Assembly (NCBI RefSeq): GCF_023347235.1
Contig: NZ_CP094467.1
Span: forward strand, 1,116,001 to 1,180,000
Direction of reading: 5' to 3'
Source of the DNA: Faecalibacterium sp. I4-1-79
Lineage (GTDB): Bacteria > Bacillota > Clostridia > Oscillospirales > Ruminococcaceae
Length of the DNA stretch: 64,000 nucleotides
Shown here: piece by piece, positions 40,003-49,227 of the stretch
Layout: every line of letters begins with the position of its first letter
Numbering within the stretch: position 1 is the first letter of the stretch
Position numbers and translations under genes: made by a program
The notes under the pieces: model-generated
Database searches by the model: none
The model's input: only the letters and a program-made list of their open reading frames with translations
What the model was told of the DNA's origin: nothing

Positions 40003-41736
40003 TCATTTTGAAAGCCGTCCGAACCCGGCGAGATGCTTCTCCCAGTAGGACGAATGAATGTTTGCGTACTTGATGGGGTCGCCGGCACTGACCATCATGC
40101 CGTTGCCGAGATATATCCCGGTATGGCTCATACCGGGAGTGTCATAGGTTCCCTTGAAAAACACCAGATCACCGGGTTTTGCTTCGGCTTCGGAAATTTT
40201 CTGGCACTTGTTCCATAAGCCATTTGCGGTCGTGCGCCCTACATCGTAGCCGTTCTGATTGTAGACCCAGCAAACGTAGCCGGAGCAGTCGAACCCGGTT
40301 TCGGGGGAACTGCCGCCCCAGACGTAGGGTGTACCGACATATTTCTTTGCTTCCTCATAGATGGCCGCAAATTCGCTGTCGGTCAGGGCTTCTGCCGGAA
40401 CCTGATAGTCGATGCCCGGTGTACCGGAGCCATCCGAACCACCGGGCGGTAATCCGCCGTTGAACAGGTAAGGTCTGCCACCCAAGGTGTCCTGAAAGAT
40501 CTCGTAGCGTTTCCATTGGTCAGAATCCAATTCTTCCCGGATGACCACCTCCAAGCCACGGTTCACCAGCTTGGTGTGGAAAATCTTGTACTCATACGGC
40601 ACTTGGGTAGGAACAGGGATACCTGCCGGACTGATGACCCAGACCGTCTTGTACCGAATCTGCACCTCTACCCATGTGGTCAGCTTGTACTGCTTTTTGA
40701 AAATCTCCTGCAATTTTGCCTGTACTTCCGACCGGGTATAATCGTCATAGAGCGTAGTCAAAAAAGAAGTGAGCTGCCACGGGTCGTGCTCGATGGCATC
40801 CAGATGGTACTGGTACTCGTTGTAGCCGGGGTGGTCGATGGGGGTGCGCTTGATCTTTTTGTCCAGTTCCTTTTCCAGCTTCTTGTAGTCCTGTTCTGCG
40901 CCCCGGATGTCCCGATCCTCGGCAGAGTATATGGTCTGCCCGGACACCTGTGTGCCGCCCGAAAAGAGGATACTGCAGGAGGAAAAGCCCGACATCACCA
41001 TGAGCAGGAGCAAAAGAAAAACGCCCACGATCACCAGAACGTGTGCGTTGCCTTTGGCGGCATTCATCAGCCCCTTCACGGCAGTGCTGACGGCAGCTTT
41101 GCCTTTCTCCACCGCCTGTTCCACGCCGGACCGGGCAGCAGATGCGCCGTTGGATGCCGCCTTACCGCCTGCGGTCTGCGCCGCTGTGCCCGACCGGGCG
41201 GCAGCATAATAGCTCTGCCGGATATCCTGTTTCTGCCGCCACCGGGAAAGCCAGTTGGAACCGCCCTCACTGGTGCTGGATGCGCCTGCATCTTGTGCCG
41301 CAGTCGGCTCCGATGCAGAAGATCTTGCGGTTTTGGAGCATTTCTTGCCCTGCATCTTGGTTTTTTTCTTGAGTTTGCGGGCGTATCTGCTCTTGGAAAT
41401 ATCCCGGACATTTCCTGCCGCTTTTTCGCCCTCGCTCAACGCCTGCACACCGACGTTTTCATCCTCATACTGGTCAACTTCGTGATGCACCGCAGAGCGG
41501 GCGGCATGGGCGGCGTACATTTCACGCTTCTGCGCCTTGCTCAACCGGCTCAACTCGTCCGGGGTCAGTTCCGCCTTGCCAAACCGCGGATGCTGTGCCT
41601 TTTCCGCAGCCTTATCTGCATCCAGTTTCAGCTTTTTCTTTTTGGGCACCGACTGTTCCACCCTCGCTTTCTTCGGGGGAGAACGGGTCTTTTTTGCGGA
41701 CGATTCCTCTTTGATGTTCAGTTTCGGTTCACTCAT
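40003..41736 (-). CDS. CD1108-type NlpC/P60 (C40) cell-wall hydrolase of the conjugation machine
   Basis: 577 residues. A long basic, Ala-rich cytoplasmic region (1-240) is followed by one membrane helix (about 243-262, HVLVIVGVFLLLLLMVM), an extracytoplasmic linker domain and a C-terminal NlpC/P60 domain. Catalytic residues are visible: Cys in ETGFDCSGYVCW, His in GMSHTGIYLGNG and a following polar residue. It should open peptidoglycan locally for the transfer channel. It overlaps VirB4 by 4 nt (ATGA). Confidence 0.88.
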   Translation of the reverse strand: MSEPKLNIKEESSAKKTRSPPKKARVEQSVPKKKKLKLDADKAAEKAQHPRFGKAELTPDELSRLSKAQKREMYAAHAARSAVHHEVDQYEDENVGVQALSEGEKAAGNVRDISKSRYARKLKKKTKMQGKKCSKTARSSASEPTAAQDAGASSTSEGGSNWLSRWRQKQDIRQSYYAAARSGTAAQTAGGKAASNGASAARSGVEQAVEKGKAAVSTAVKGLMNAAKGNAHVLVIVGVFLLLLLMVMSGFSSCSILFSGGTQVSGQTIYSAEDRDIRGAEQDYKKLEKELDKKIKRTPIDHPGYNEYQYHLDAIEHDPWQLTSFLTTLYDDYTRSEVQAKLQEIFKKQYKLTTWVEVQIRYKTVWVISPAGIPVPTQVPYEYKIFHTKLVNRGLEVVIREELDSDQWKRYEIFQDTLGGRPYLFNGGLPPGGSDGSGTPGIDYQVPAEALTDSEFAAIYEEAKKYVGTPYVWGGSSPETGFDCSGYVCWVYNQNGYDVGRTTANGLWNKCQKISEAEAKPGDLVFFKGTYDTPGMSHTGIYLGNGMMVSAGDPIKYANIHSSYWEKHLAGFGRLSK

Positions 41737-44126
41737 TTCTGTGCGCCCTCCGAGATCTCGTTGAGTTTGGTCGTGAGGATGCGGTAGAGTTCAAGGTCTT
41801 TCGGGAAGTGATCAACGAACGGCAAAATGACATTGCCGAAAAACAGCAGCCCTTCGCCCTCGCCGGAGTGGGTCACATAGGAAAGCTGATGGGGCGAGAT
41901 GTTGAGCTGCTTTGCGAGAATCTGCCGGTCTCCGTTGGCCTGATTGAGCATATACACAAAGTCCGAGTTCTCAAAAATATTCGATACTTCGGGACTTGCC
42001 AGCAAATCTTTGACGTTCTGCGTTAGGGCTGTCGGGATGCCGCCCCACTTACGGAAACGCTTCCAGATCTCCACGGAATAAGCGGCAGTCTGCTCTTCCT
42101 TCAAGAGCAAATGGAACTCGTCTGCATAGTACCGGGTGGATTTTCCGGCACTACGGTTGGCGGTCACACGCCCCCACACGGCATCCTGCACGATGAGCAT
42201 ACCCAGCTTTTTGAGCTGCTTGCCCAGCTGCTTGATGTCGAAGCAGACGATGCGGTTGTGGATGTCCACGTTGGTGTGGTGATTGAAAATGTTCAAACTG
42301 CCCTTGACGTAGATTTCCAGCGCAGCCGCTACATGGCGGGCTTCCGGTTCGTCTTGCGTCAGCAGGGCGTTGTACAGATCTTCCAACAGCGGCATATTTT
42401 CTGGGGTGGGATTCTCGAAATACTTGCGATAGATTACATGGACGCAGCGGTCAATGACCGTCTTTTCCACCGGCTGCAACCCTTCTTTGCCGCCCACCAC
42501 CAGCTCACACAGCGAAAGAATAAAGTCCGCTTTCAGAGCCAGCGGATTGTCCTCCTCGCTGTAATTGCTGTTGATGTCCATGGGGTTGATATACTGGGTG
42601 CTGGCGGGACCGATGTGGATAACCTGTCCATGCAGACGCTCCACCAGCGGAGCGTATTCTGCTTCCGGGTCGCAGATGATAATATCATCATCCGTCACCA
42701 GAAAAGCGTTGGTGATCTCACGCTTTGCCGAGAAACTTTTGCCAGAACCGGGAGTGCCGAGGATCAGGCCGTTGGGGTTTTTCAGCTTTTTGCGGTCCAC
42801 CATAATCAAATTGTTGGACAGTGCATTCAGCCCATAATACAGGGACTCCTTGCCAGACTGGTACAGTTCCTGCGTGGTAAAGGGGATGAAGATGGCAGTG
42901 CTACTGGTGGTCAGCCCTCGCTGAATCTCGATCTGGCAGTCAGCCAGCGGCAGGCTGCTCATCAGCCCCTGCTCCTGCTGGAAATCCAGTCGGCACAGGT
43001 TGCAGTTGTGTTTCTGGGCAATGGAGCTGGCCTGAAAAACATTGTTTTCCAGTTCCTGCTCAGTCCTGCCCGTGTTCAGCACCAGAAAGGTGACAAGGAA
43101 CATCCGCTCGTTCTGGCTCTGCAATTCTTTCAGCAGAGCCTTGGCATCTCTGCCGTAGGTCGCCAAATCCGACGGAATGATGTCAATATCATATCCGGCA
43201 CGGATTGCCTTCTTCTGTTCCTCGATCTTGCTGCGATCCAGTTCCGTGATGGTGCGCTTGACGGTCTTGATGGCACGGTTCTGATCGACACTCTGAATGT
43301 GCATGGTGACGATCTGGGACGAATCCATGTCCAGAAAATCCTTCAAAAGCTGGTCGCTGATGTCGGAGGCCGTGATGCTCAGAAAGCTGGCGGCGCAACA
43401 GATGCCGCCCATCTGGAAGGTACGGCTGTTCTTGAAAGCAAAGGCGGTGGGCGCAATGGCATCCTTCACAGACAGCCCGCTTTTCACAAGGTCTTTCCAG
43501 TCAAAGTGAAACTTGGATGCGCCGTCCATGTTGAACATATCGTGCATGAGTTTCAGCCGCTGGGCACCATTCAGGGGTTTTGCCTGCACACCCAACCGGT
43601 GGAAGTTGTTCAGCAGATCGTTCTGGATGTGGTCGAGCCGGGGCTTGACCTGTGCCATGCTTTCGCCCTCCACCCCAAAGGTGATGAATTTGGTCTTGGT
43701 CAGACCATTATTGCCCTTGGCAAGCTGCTGGCGCAGCATCTGGGAATACTCGGCACGAACATCGTCAAAGCCGTCCTTCTGGAACGGAATGCGGATGCTT
43801 TTCTCAAACTCGGTGCTGTCGGTTGCCATGTTCACAAAGGACAGTTCAAATTTGATGGAGCTGTCGAAAAAGTTGAGGAAGGAACACCATTCCTCGAAAA
43901 TGGCGGTCTTGTCCTCCTGCTGGGCGAGCTGGTAATTGATGTCCTGATACTGGATGGTGCGGGTGTAGTAGCCGGGACGGACACGGCAGGTGCCGTCCTC
44001 AAACATCCGCTGCATGGGGATGGACTGTTGGACGGTCCGGGGCACAGCAGGCTTTGTGTTCTGCCTGCGCTTCTGCGCAGACTGCGGCTTGCTGTGCTTA
44101 CCGGTCTTTTTCCAAAATGGGATCAT
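41733..44126 (-). CDS. VirB4-like conjugation ATPase
   Basis: 797 residues. The N-terminal half is the CagE/TrbE/VirB4 domain and the C-terminal half is an AAA+ ATPase with Walker A GTPGSGKSFSAKR near residue 457, DDDIIICDPEAEYAPLV after it, and a FHLLLKEEQTA segment matching the Walker B/arginine-finger region. GGGAGG lies 8 nt before ATG. It powers the type IV secretion machine; its start overlaps PrgI by 29 nt. Confidence 0.93.
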   Translation of the reverse strand: MIPFWKKTGKHSKPQSAQKRRQNTKPAVPRTVQQSIPMQRMFEDGTCRVRPGYYTRTIQYQDINYQLAQQEDKTAIFEEWCSFLNFFDSSIKFELSFVNMATDSTEFEKSIRIPFQKDGFDDVRAEYSQMLRQQLAKGNNGLTKTKFITFGVEGESMAQVKPRLDHIQNDLLNNFHRLGVQAKPLNGAQRLKLMHDMFNMDGASKFHFDWKDLVKSGLSVKDAIAPTAFAFKNSRTFQMGGICCAASFLSITASDISDQLLKDFLDMDSSQIVTMHIQSVDQNRAIKTVKRTITELDRSKIEEQKKAIRAGYDIDIIPSDLATYGRDAKALLKELQSQNERMFLVTFLVLNTGRTEQELENNVFQASSIAQKHNCNLCRLDFQQEQGLMSSLPLADCQIEIQRGLTTSSTAIFIPFTTQELYQSGKESLYYGLNALSNNLIMVDRKKLKNPNGLILGTPGSGKSFSAKREITNAFLVTDDDIIICDPEAEYAPLVERLHGQVIHIGPASTQYINPMDINSNYSEEDNPLALKADFILSLCELVVGGKEGLQPVEKTVIDRCVHVIYRKYFENPTPENMPLLEDLYNALLTQDEPEARHVAAALEIYVKGSLNIFNHHTNVDIHNRIVCFDIKQLGKQLKKLGMLIVQDAVWGRVTANRSAGKSTRYYADEFHLLLKEEQTAAYSVEIWKRFRKWGGIPTALTQNVKDLLASPEVSNIFENSDFVYMLNQANGDRQILAKQLNISPHQLSYVTHSGEGEGLLFFGNVILPFVDHFPKDLELYRILTTKLNEISEGAQK

Positions 44127-44463
44127 GGGTCACGCCTCCCTTCATCAAAATCGCATAGTAGTTGTTGGTCTTGTAGGGGCGAATTTTCGGGCGGAGAAAC
44201 CGTGACTGCACATAGTACGACAGCAGCTTTTCCATGGGCTGGCCGTTCTTTTCGTACATCCCAAGGAAGAACGCCGGCAGCATCACCGCCATCATGCCGA
44301 GGGTGGCAGCAGTGTTGCCGCCAGAGTCCCGGAGAACAAAAAACAGCGGCACTCCAATGAGAGCCGCTGTGCCAAAGCAGACAAGCTGCCGCTTGGTCAG
44401 GTTGAATGCGACCTTTGACTTCACTTTCGTCAGGTCACGGGGAACGGAAATATACGCAGCCAA
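44098..44463 (-). CDS. PrgI-family conjugation membrane protein
   Basis: 121 residues from a TTG start (GGAGG 7 nt upstream). The sequence begins with YISVPRDLTKVKSKVAFNLT, the PrgI signature, then has two membrane helices (about 28-45 and 55-75) and a C-terminal RPYKTNNYYAILM. PrgI is the VirB3-like partner of VirB4 and precedes it here. Confidence 0.85.
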   Translation of the reverse strand: MAAYISVPRDLTKVKSKVAFNLTKRQLVCFGTAALIGVPLFFVLRDSGGNTAATLGMMAVMLPAFFLGMYEKNGQPMEKLLSYYVQSRFLRPKIRPYKTNNYYAILMKGGVTHDPILEKDR

Positions 44464-44476
44464 GTGAACACCTCCT

Positions 44477-45343
44477 TTAATGCGCTCCGAGAACGGATTT
44501 TGTCACGGAGCTGGTCTTGAACAGGCTGAAACAGAGCAGAACGGTGTAGCCCACAATGCTCCAAATGGAGTTGATGGCATCCCCGGAAATCGCCACCGAC
44601 TGTATCAGCACCGCATAAATCGCCACGCAGATGAGGATGAGAAAGCCCTGAAAGCCCAGCGCAAACAGGCATTTCAGGTAGTTCTGCCCCATGTGCGATT
44701 GCTCATGGTTGCCGAAAGTCGCCATGGGGATGGGTGCAAGGCTTACCATGCAGTAGATCTCGATCATACGCCCGTAGACGATGACAAAAATGATGATGCT
44801 CAATATCCGCATGGTGATGCCGATGAAGAAGGACTGCAAAAACAGCCCGAATAATGGGCCGACATCCATCTGCATCAGGCTGGATTGCAGCATGGACAGG
44901 CCAATGTCGTTGACACGGGTGTTTCCGGCAATGATACCGCTGGAATCAGACACAACTTTCTGCGTAAGGTCAAAGACTGCCATCACAATATCAAAAGTAT
45001 TGCTGATGAGCCAGACCGAAACAGCGGTCTTAAAAATCCAGCGCATGATGAGCGCAGGCTCAAACTGTGCCATGTTGTTGTGCTGGGTGATCATCTCAAT
45101 CAATTCGTAGCAGGCGATGAAGGTCAGGATGATGCCTGCAATGGGCAGCACCACGTTCCGGGAAAGGGCTTCGATCATCGCAAAAACGCGCGGTTCAAAG
45201 GCCGATGGCTTGGTGCCCACCTGCTGTGCGATGTTGCCCACCTGCGTGTTCACATCATCGAACAAGCCGGAAAGGTTTGACATAATGCCTGCCGTCAGGA
45301 TGCCTTTGATCCAGTCGGCAATGGCTTTGAGAACGGTTTCCAT
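44477..45343 (-). CDS. VirB6/TrbL-like conjugation channel protein
   Basis: 288 residues with about six membrane helices: VVLPIAGIILTFIACYELIE, then a pair near 110-130 and 170-195, and two near the C-terminus. The N-terminal 60 residues carry an amphipathic helix. It matches the TrbL/VirB6-like inner-membrane protein of CTn elements that forms the channel scaffold with VirB3/PrgI and VirB4. Ribosome site is weak (GGACGGTG). Confidence 0.82.
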   Translation of the reverse strand: METVLKAIADWIKGILTAGIMSNLSGLFDDVNTQVGNIAQQVGTKPSAFEPRVFAMIEALSRNVVLPIAGIILTFIACYELIEMITQHNNMAQFEPALIMRWIFKTAVSVWLISNTFDIVMAVFDLTQKVVSDSSGIIAGNTRVNDIGLSMLQSSLMQMDVGPLFGLFLQSFFIGITMRILSIIIFVIVYGRMIEIYCMVSLAPIPMATFGNHEQSHMGQNYLKCLFALGFQGFLILICVAIYAVLIQSVAISGDAINSIWSIVGYTVLLCFSLFKTSSVTKSVLGAH

Positions 45344-45359
45344 TCAGCAGTCACCGTCC

Positions 45360-45428
45360 TTAGCTGAAGTGGTTGATGAGGGTCTTGAGAAGGTTCAGAA
45401 GAAAAATAATGTGGGTCAAAAACTGCAT
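45360..45428 (-). CDS. Possible 22-aa hydrophobic peptide
   Basis: A tiny frame, ATG at 45428 with GGCGGTG upstream, encoding MQFLTHIIFLLNLLKTLINH plus two residues, all hydrophobic with a basic/His tail. It sits 16 nt before the VirB6-like gene in the same orientation. It may be a membrane peptide or a leader for coupling; it could also be chance. Confidence 0.35.
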   Translation of the reverse strand: MQFLTHIIFLLNLLKTLINHFS

Positions 45429-45560
45429 ATAGCACCGCCTTTCGTTGATGGGTGGATAAAAACACGGCTTGGAGCACGGGCAATCAATAAACCTGCAAAC
45501 CGCAGAGGGCTTTCCGTTTCTGCTCAAGCCGCCGTATGGAATAATCGACTCAGAAGCCGA

Positions 45561-45600
45561 TGAAAACAAAAATGCCGACTGCTTTTTGGCAATCGGCAAT
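45561..45600 (-). terminator. Terminator after the gene at 45611
   Basis: TGCCGA/TCGGCA stem with a 14-nt loop, then TTTTTGTTTT on the minus strand. Confidence 0.65.
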
Positions 45601-45610
45601 GGCAACATTA

Positions 45611-46084
45611 TTATATAAGTTCTTCCCATGGCTCTAGGCCCATTTCTTCCCATGTGACACCATAAGGGGCACCGCCAGAAGTATAACCAGCAATAAAGAA
45701 GAAATCATCATTCTGTTCCACGAGTGGCTCGAACACCTGTTTCTTTTTCTTCTTTTTGTTGGACTTTATCGTTTTTACAGCAGGACGATTCAGTTTTTCC
45801 TGTCTGCGTTCCTCACGATGAAGCAGATGTTCCGGCAATCCTTTCTCTGTAAGGCACTGTTCTATCGCGGAATGCTTTTTATTATATACGGCATAGAACT
45901 CGTCAAAGGAAACATGGTATGGAATGTGCGAAAAAATTTGGCGAGCAAGCAACTCATGTTCATCCGGGGTATCAGGAAACCGTTGATTATCGGAAAAGAA
46001 CTGATGAAGTTCTTTATACATCCGCTCTACAACTTTAGCTTTCTGTTTCTGCTTGAGCTGTTTGTAAGGCTTGTAATCATTCAT
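45611..46084 (-). CDS. Hypothetical basic ICE protein, 157 aa
   Basis: The N-terminal part is very basic (YKQLKQKQKAKVVERMYKE), the middle has a Lys-rich stretch (SNKKKKKKQ) and the C-terminal 40 residues are acidic with a SGGAPYGVTWEEMG motif. No known fold is recognisable. It lies downstream of the DUF3990 pair and ahead of the VirB6-like gene; the base composition is slightly A+T-rich, so it may be cargo. Confidence 0.55.
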   Translation of the reverse strand: MNDYKPYKQLKQKQKAKVVERMYKELHQFFSDNQRFPDTPDEHELLARQIFSHIPYHVSFDEFYAVYNKKHSAIEQCLTEKGLPEHLLHREERRQEKLNRPAVKTIKSNKKKKKKQVFEPLVEQNDDFFFIAGYTSGGAPYGVTWEEMGLEPWEELI

Positions 46085-46116
46085 TTACTATGCTCCCAGC
46101 GGTAAGAAAGTGGAAA

Positions 46117-46560
46117 TCAAGCAAGCATTTTGCCCTCCAGATAGGAGCAGCGGAGATAATCAGGATTGGTGTAGTATACGTTGGAATTGAAATCGGAGAT
46201 CTCATCCGTGATAAACGACGAAAAAACATCCAGAATTGCCTGTGCAGCATCCTCATCCTTCATGGTAGATAGCACCAGCCCCTGATACAGCATTCCGATG
46301 GAGGTTGCAGAAGGGACTGTATAGCGGCACTCTGCAGCGGTGTCGAAATCCCCATCCGGGATGTTGAGATCTTCGATCAGTTCATCCGAAACCTGCTCAA
46401 AGGACAGGCAATGGTTCACTTCTGCCAGCCGGAGCTGCCGTTCGATGTCGGCTTTTGTGAAGCGACGGATCACATCCTGCCGATGATTTTTGGTTTTGCG
46501 GGCGATGGTCTCGATCAGGCTGCAAACATAGAGAACATCATTTTTCTGCTTTTCGGTCAT
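46117..46560 (-). CDS. DUF3791-like protein, probable antitoxin of the DUF3990 pair
   Basis: 147 residues from ATG 46560 (GAGGAG about 11 nt upstream). The first 70 residues resemble DUF3791 proteins (NDVLYVCSLIETIARKT, IRRFTKADIERQL, DELIEDLNIPDG) that pair with DUF3990 toxins. The C-terminal 75 residues (IGMLYQGLVLSTMKDEDAAQ, then FITDEISDF) are extra. The start lies inside the toxin gene (overlap 23 nt), so the two are coupled, toxin first. Confidence 0.6.
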   Translation of the reverse strand: MTEKQKNDVLYVCSLIETIARKTKNHRQDVIRRFTKADIERQLRLAEVNHCLSFEQVSDELIEDLNIPDGDFDTAAECRYTVPSATSIGMLYQGLVLSTMKDEDAAQAILDVFSSFITDEISDFNSNVYYTNPDYLRCSYLEGKMLA

Positions 46561-47020
46561 GGATGGGCTCACTCCTCTCAAAGGTCAGGCAGTGCAAAGC
46601 GTTTACGGTGTGAAAGCTGATCTGGTGTGTCGGATGCTTGAACTTCGCCAATGCCCAAAATGCTTCACGGCTGATCTGCCCGGACGTAAATCCGTTGACG
46701 TAATCCCAAATGGTGTCATCTGCCATGGGACCCTCCACAATATCGTAGGGATGGGTTTCACCTGCACGACATTTTGCAATAAAATCCAGCCATTCGTCCG
46801 ACATTTCAGGAAAACGCAGAATCTTCAGGTCGGGATTCTCTACATAACGATAGACGTTCACAAGGCCGTCAGCAGAACGGCGGTCTGCCCAGCGGTAGGC
46901 TTGCTGATAGTTGTTCGTGCAGTAGAATCCCCAAGAGAAGTCCTTTGTATACCGTGTGATGCGGATTTCGGGATAGACAACTTCTTCTTTACTGCCGTGA
47001 TACAATAAAATCTCGCTCAT
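46538..47020 (-). CDS. DUF3990-family protein, ADP-ribosyltransferase-like toxin candidate
   Basis: 160 residues from ATG 47020 (AAGGTG upstream). The pattern LYHGSKEEVVYPEI, TKDFSWGFYCTNNYQQAYRW and NVYRYVENPDLKILRF, with DEWLDFIAKCR and YDIVEGPMADD, matches DUF3990, which is related to the ADP-ribosyltransferase superfamily (HGS and a later Glu/Gln-rich part as putative NAD site). A short DUF3791-like gene follows. The pair may stabilise the ICE; activity and target are unknown. Confidence 0.72.
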   Translation of the reverse strand: MSEILLYHGSKEEVVYPEIRITRYTKDFSWGFYCTNNYQQAYRWADRRSADGLVNVYRYVENPDLKILRFPEMSDEWLDFIAKCRAGETHPYDIVEGPMADDTIWDYVNGFTSGQISREAFWALAKFKHPTHQISFHTVNALHCLTFERSEPIHDRKAEK

Positions 47021-47069
47021 CTGCTTCACCTTCTGTATGTGAGATAGTAACTATGGCTTTCCTTATTAT

Positions 47070-47098
47070 AATATGTACCGGGCGGCAACCGCCGCCCG
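47070..47098 (-). repeat. ICE hairpin element, copy 6 (after Maff2 gene)
   Basis: AATATGTAC on the plus strand joined to an 8-bp stem CGGGCGGC/GCCGCCCG with AACC loop, 6 nt after the stop at 47105. Confidence 0.65.
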
Positions 47099-47104
47099 CT
47101 GTTC

Positions 47105-47320
47105 TTAACCGAACAGACCGCTCAGCAGGGGAATCAGGGTAATGCCGACCAGAGCAACGCCGCCGCCAGCCATGAGCTGCTTCATGCCCTGAGACTTGGA
47201 GCCGGGGTTGTCGTTACCATAACCTTCCAGCAGGTTGATGGCACCCCAAACGCCGAGGCCGGCACCCAGAGCGACAACCAGAGTCTGAAGAACTTCGATA
47301 GCAGAGTTGAAGAATTCCAT
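47105..47320 (-). CDS. Maff2-family small membrane protein (VirB2-like pilin candidate)
   Basis: 71 residues with two hydrophobic helices (about 12-28 and 47-65), in the pattern AIEVLQTLVVALGAGLGVWG, then GMKQLMAGGGVALVGITL of the Maff2 family. It lies between VirD4 and the other transfer genes in Tn1549-like ICEs, as here, and its size and topology recall VirB2/TrbC pilins. AGGAG lies upstream. Confidence 0.82.
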   Translation of the reverse strand: MEFFNSAIEVLQTLVVALGAGLGVWGAINLLEGYGNDNPGSKSQGMKQLMAGGGVALVGITLIPLLSGLFG

Positions 47321-47442
47321 AGTCTTTTCTCCTTTATTATAAAGCGTCTTCGATCATTTGTACACACCCGAAATCTTATTGTTTTACACTGCATAACCGC
47401 AGCAAGGTTGATTTCCTGGTGCACCTTTCTGACCGGGGTAAA

Positions 47443-47472
47443 ATTAAACCGCCTACCGGGTCAGGCAGGCGG
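47443..47472 (-). terminator. Weak hairpin around the VirD4 stop codon
   Basis: CCGCCT/AGGCGG across 12 nt, followed on the minus strand by TTTAATTTTAC. It straddles the stop codon at 47461 and may reduce read-through into Maff2. Confidence 0.4.
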
Positions 47473-49227
47473 GAGCGAATCAGCGTCCACCACGATGAAC
47501 TCATCACCGGGGTGAATTTTTTCTTTTCGGTTCAGATATTTTTCAATATCAAAGGTGTTTTTGGGGTCGTAGTCCGAGGTCAGCTTGTAGTTGGGATGCT
47601 GCGTCAGGTCGTACTTGTCAGAAAGAAACGGTCTGACGCCACGCAACTGCAAAATACACTTGCCGCCGTCCAGCACCGCCAGCTCGTCCCGGCTCAATAA
47701 TTCGTGCCCCATCTTTTGGAACGTAGTTCCGTAACTTGGGCTGTTGCCACGGGTGTCCGAGGTGTTGAACGCATCAATGGTCTCCTTACCTAGCATTTCG
47801 GACAGGTCTTTCAAGGTGGTGGGTTCCGAGCCGCCGAGGAAAATCTGGCTGTCCATGTTGCCCACAATGGTGTCAGCGTTGTCCTTGTAGATGGCTTTCA
47901 ACTGGCTTCTCGCCTGCAAAACAAGGCAGGCGGAGATCTCACGGCTGCGGATAGTCGCCACCAGCTTTTCCAGATTGGGAATCTGCCCAATGTTGGCGCA
48001 CTCGTCGATAAGGCACCGCACATGGATGGGCAGCTTGCCGCCGTACACATCGTCTGCCTTGTCGCAAAGCAGATTGAAAAGCTGCGTGTAGACCATGCTG
48101 ATGAGGAAGTTGAAGGTGCTGTCCGTGTCTGACATGATGAGGAACAGCGCCGTTTTCTTATCGCCCAGTGTGTCCAGTTGCAGCTCATCGTACATGGTGA
48201 GGTCACGCAGTTCTTGGATGTCGAAGGGGGCAAGCCTAGCACCGCAGGAAATGAGGATGGATTTTGCGGTCTTTCCGGCAGCCAGCTTGTAAAGTTTGTA
48301 CTGCCGCCCGGCAAAGCTGTTGGGCTTCTTTTTTGCCAGTTCTTCAAACAGCAGATCCACCGGGTTTTGGTATTCCTCATCGTCCTCCAGCACCTGCATG
48401 GTGTTCAGCATTTCCAGAAGAGTAGCGAAGTTTTGCTCCTCCACCGGGGCTTCATAATGCAGATAGGCAATCAGGGCAGTGAGCAAAAGTCGCTCGCTTT
48501 TCTCCCAGAATGGGTCCCCGCCGCTGCCTTCGCCCTTCGTGTTGGTCATCAGGGTCGTGACCAGTTTCAGAATGTCCTTCTCGCTGTGGACGTAGCTGAA
48601 CGGGTTGTAGTGCATCGACTTTTTGAAGTTGATGGTGTTCAGGATTTTCAGCTTGTAGCCGTTTTTCAGAAGTGCGTTCCCGCACTCGACCACGATACTA
48701 CCTTTCGGGTCAGTGACCACATAGGAGCTGTGACATTGTAAAAGGTTGGGCTTGAGCCAAAACCGGGTCTTGCCGCTGCCGGAGCCGCCCACCACCAGCA
48801 CGTTTTTGTTCCGGGCGTTCTTGGGGTCAGGCGGGCGGTTGCTCATCATCAACCGCTCTGTTTTGGTTAAAATGATGTTGTCGGCAAACTTCGGAGCTTG
48901 AAAAGGTTCAATGTCCTTGGGTGTACCCCATCGGGCAGAGCCATATTCCATGCCGTGCCGATATTTCTTTGCATTTTTGCTTCGCAAATATACGGCAAGC
49001 CGTAACCCTGCGCCGCAGAAAAAGCCGACAAGTAGATCCAATGGGGGCAAACTGGGCAGCGGATTCGCAAAGGCTAAAGGTAGCGTTCCCATCATTGCCA
49101 TAATTTTATCGCCCAGTCCTTTGCCCTCGGCCAGCCGCCATGCTTCACCCAAGTTCGTTGCTACCAGTCCCAGCAGGATATAGGGCAGATACAGAGCCAG
49201 CCATTTTGTGAGCTTTTTCGTGTTCAT
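47461..49227 (-). CDS. VirD4/TraG-type coupling protein
   Basis: 588 residues. Two N-terminal membrane helices (about 12-30 and 60-85) precede a T4CP ATPase with Walker A VVGGSGSGKTRFW near residue 148 and Walker B LIDECANIGQIPNL, followed by a motif region with SRLFT-like QARSQLKAIY. It links the relaxosome to the VirB4 machine. It overlaps PcfB by 4 nt. Confidence 0.93.
   Translation of the reverse strand: MNTKKLTKWLALYLPYILLGLVATNLGEAWRLAEGKGLGDKIMAMMGTLPLAFANPLPSLPPLDLLVGFFCGAGLRLAVYLRSKNAKKYRHGMEYGSARWGTPKDIEPFQAPKFADNIILTKTERLMMSNRPPDPKNARNKNVLVVGGSGSGKTRFWLKPNLLQCHSSYVVTDPKGSIVVECGNALLKNGYKLKILNTINFKKSMHYNPFSYVHSEKDILKLVTTLMTNTKGEGSGGDPFWEKSERLLLTALIAYLHYEAPVEEQNFATLLEMLNTMQVLEDDEEYQNPVDLLFEELAKKKPNSFAGRQYKLYKLAAGKTAKSILISCGARLAPFDIQELRDLTMYDELQLDTLGDKKTALFLIMSDTDSTFNFLISMVYTQLFNLLCDKADDVYGGKLPIHVRCLIDECANIGQIPNLEKLVATIRSREISACLVLQARSQLKAIYKDNADTIVGNMDSQIFLGGSEPTTLKDLSEMLGKETIDAFNTSDTRGNSPSYGTTFQKMGHELLSRDELAVLDGGKCILQLRGVRPFLSDKYDLTQHPNYKLTSDYDPKNTFDIEKYLNRKEKIHPGDEFIVVDADSLPPA

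Noticed and set aside
42111-44360. 749-aa open frame on the plus strand opposite virB4
   Set aside because: It is a shadow of VirB4; no ribosome site and no protein family features, while VirB4 on the other strand has clear ATPase motifs.
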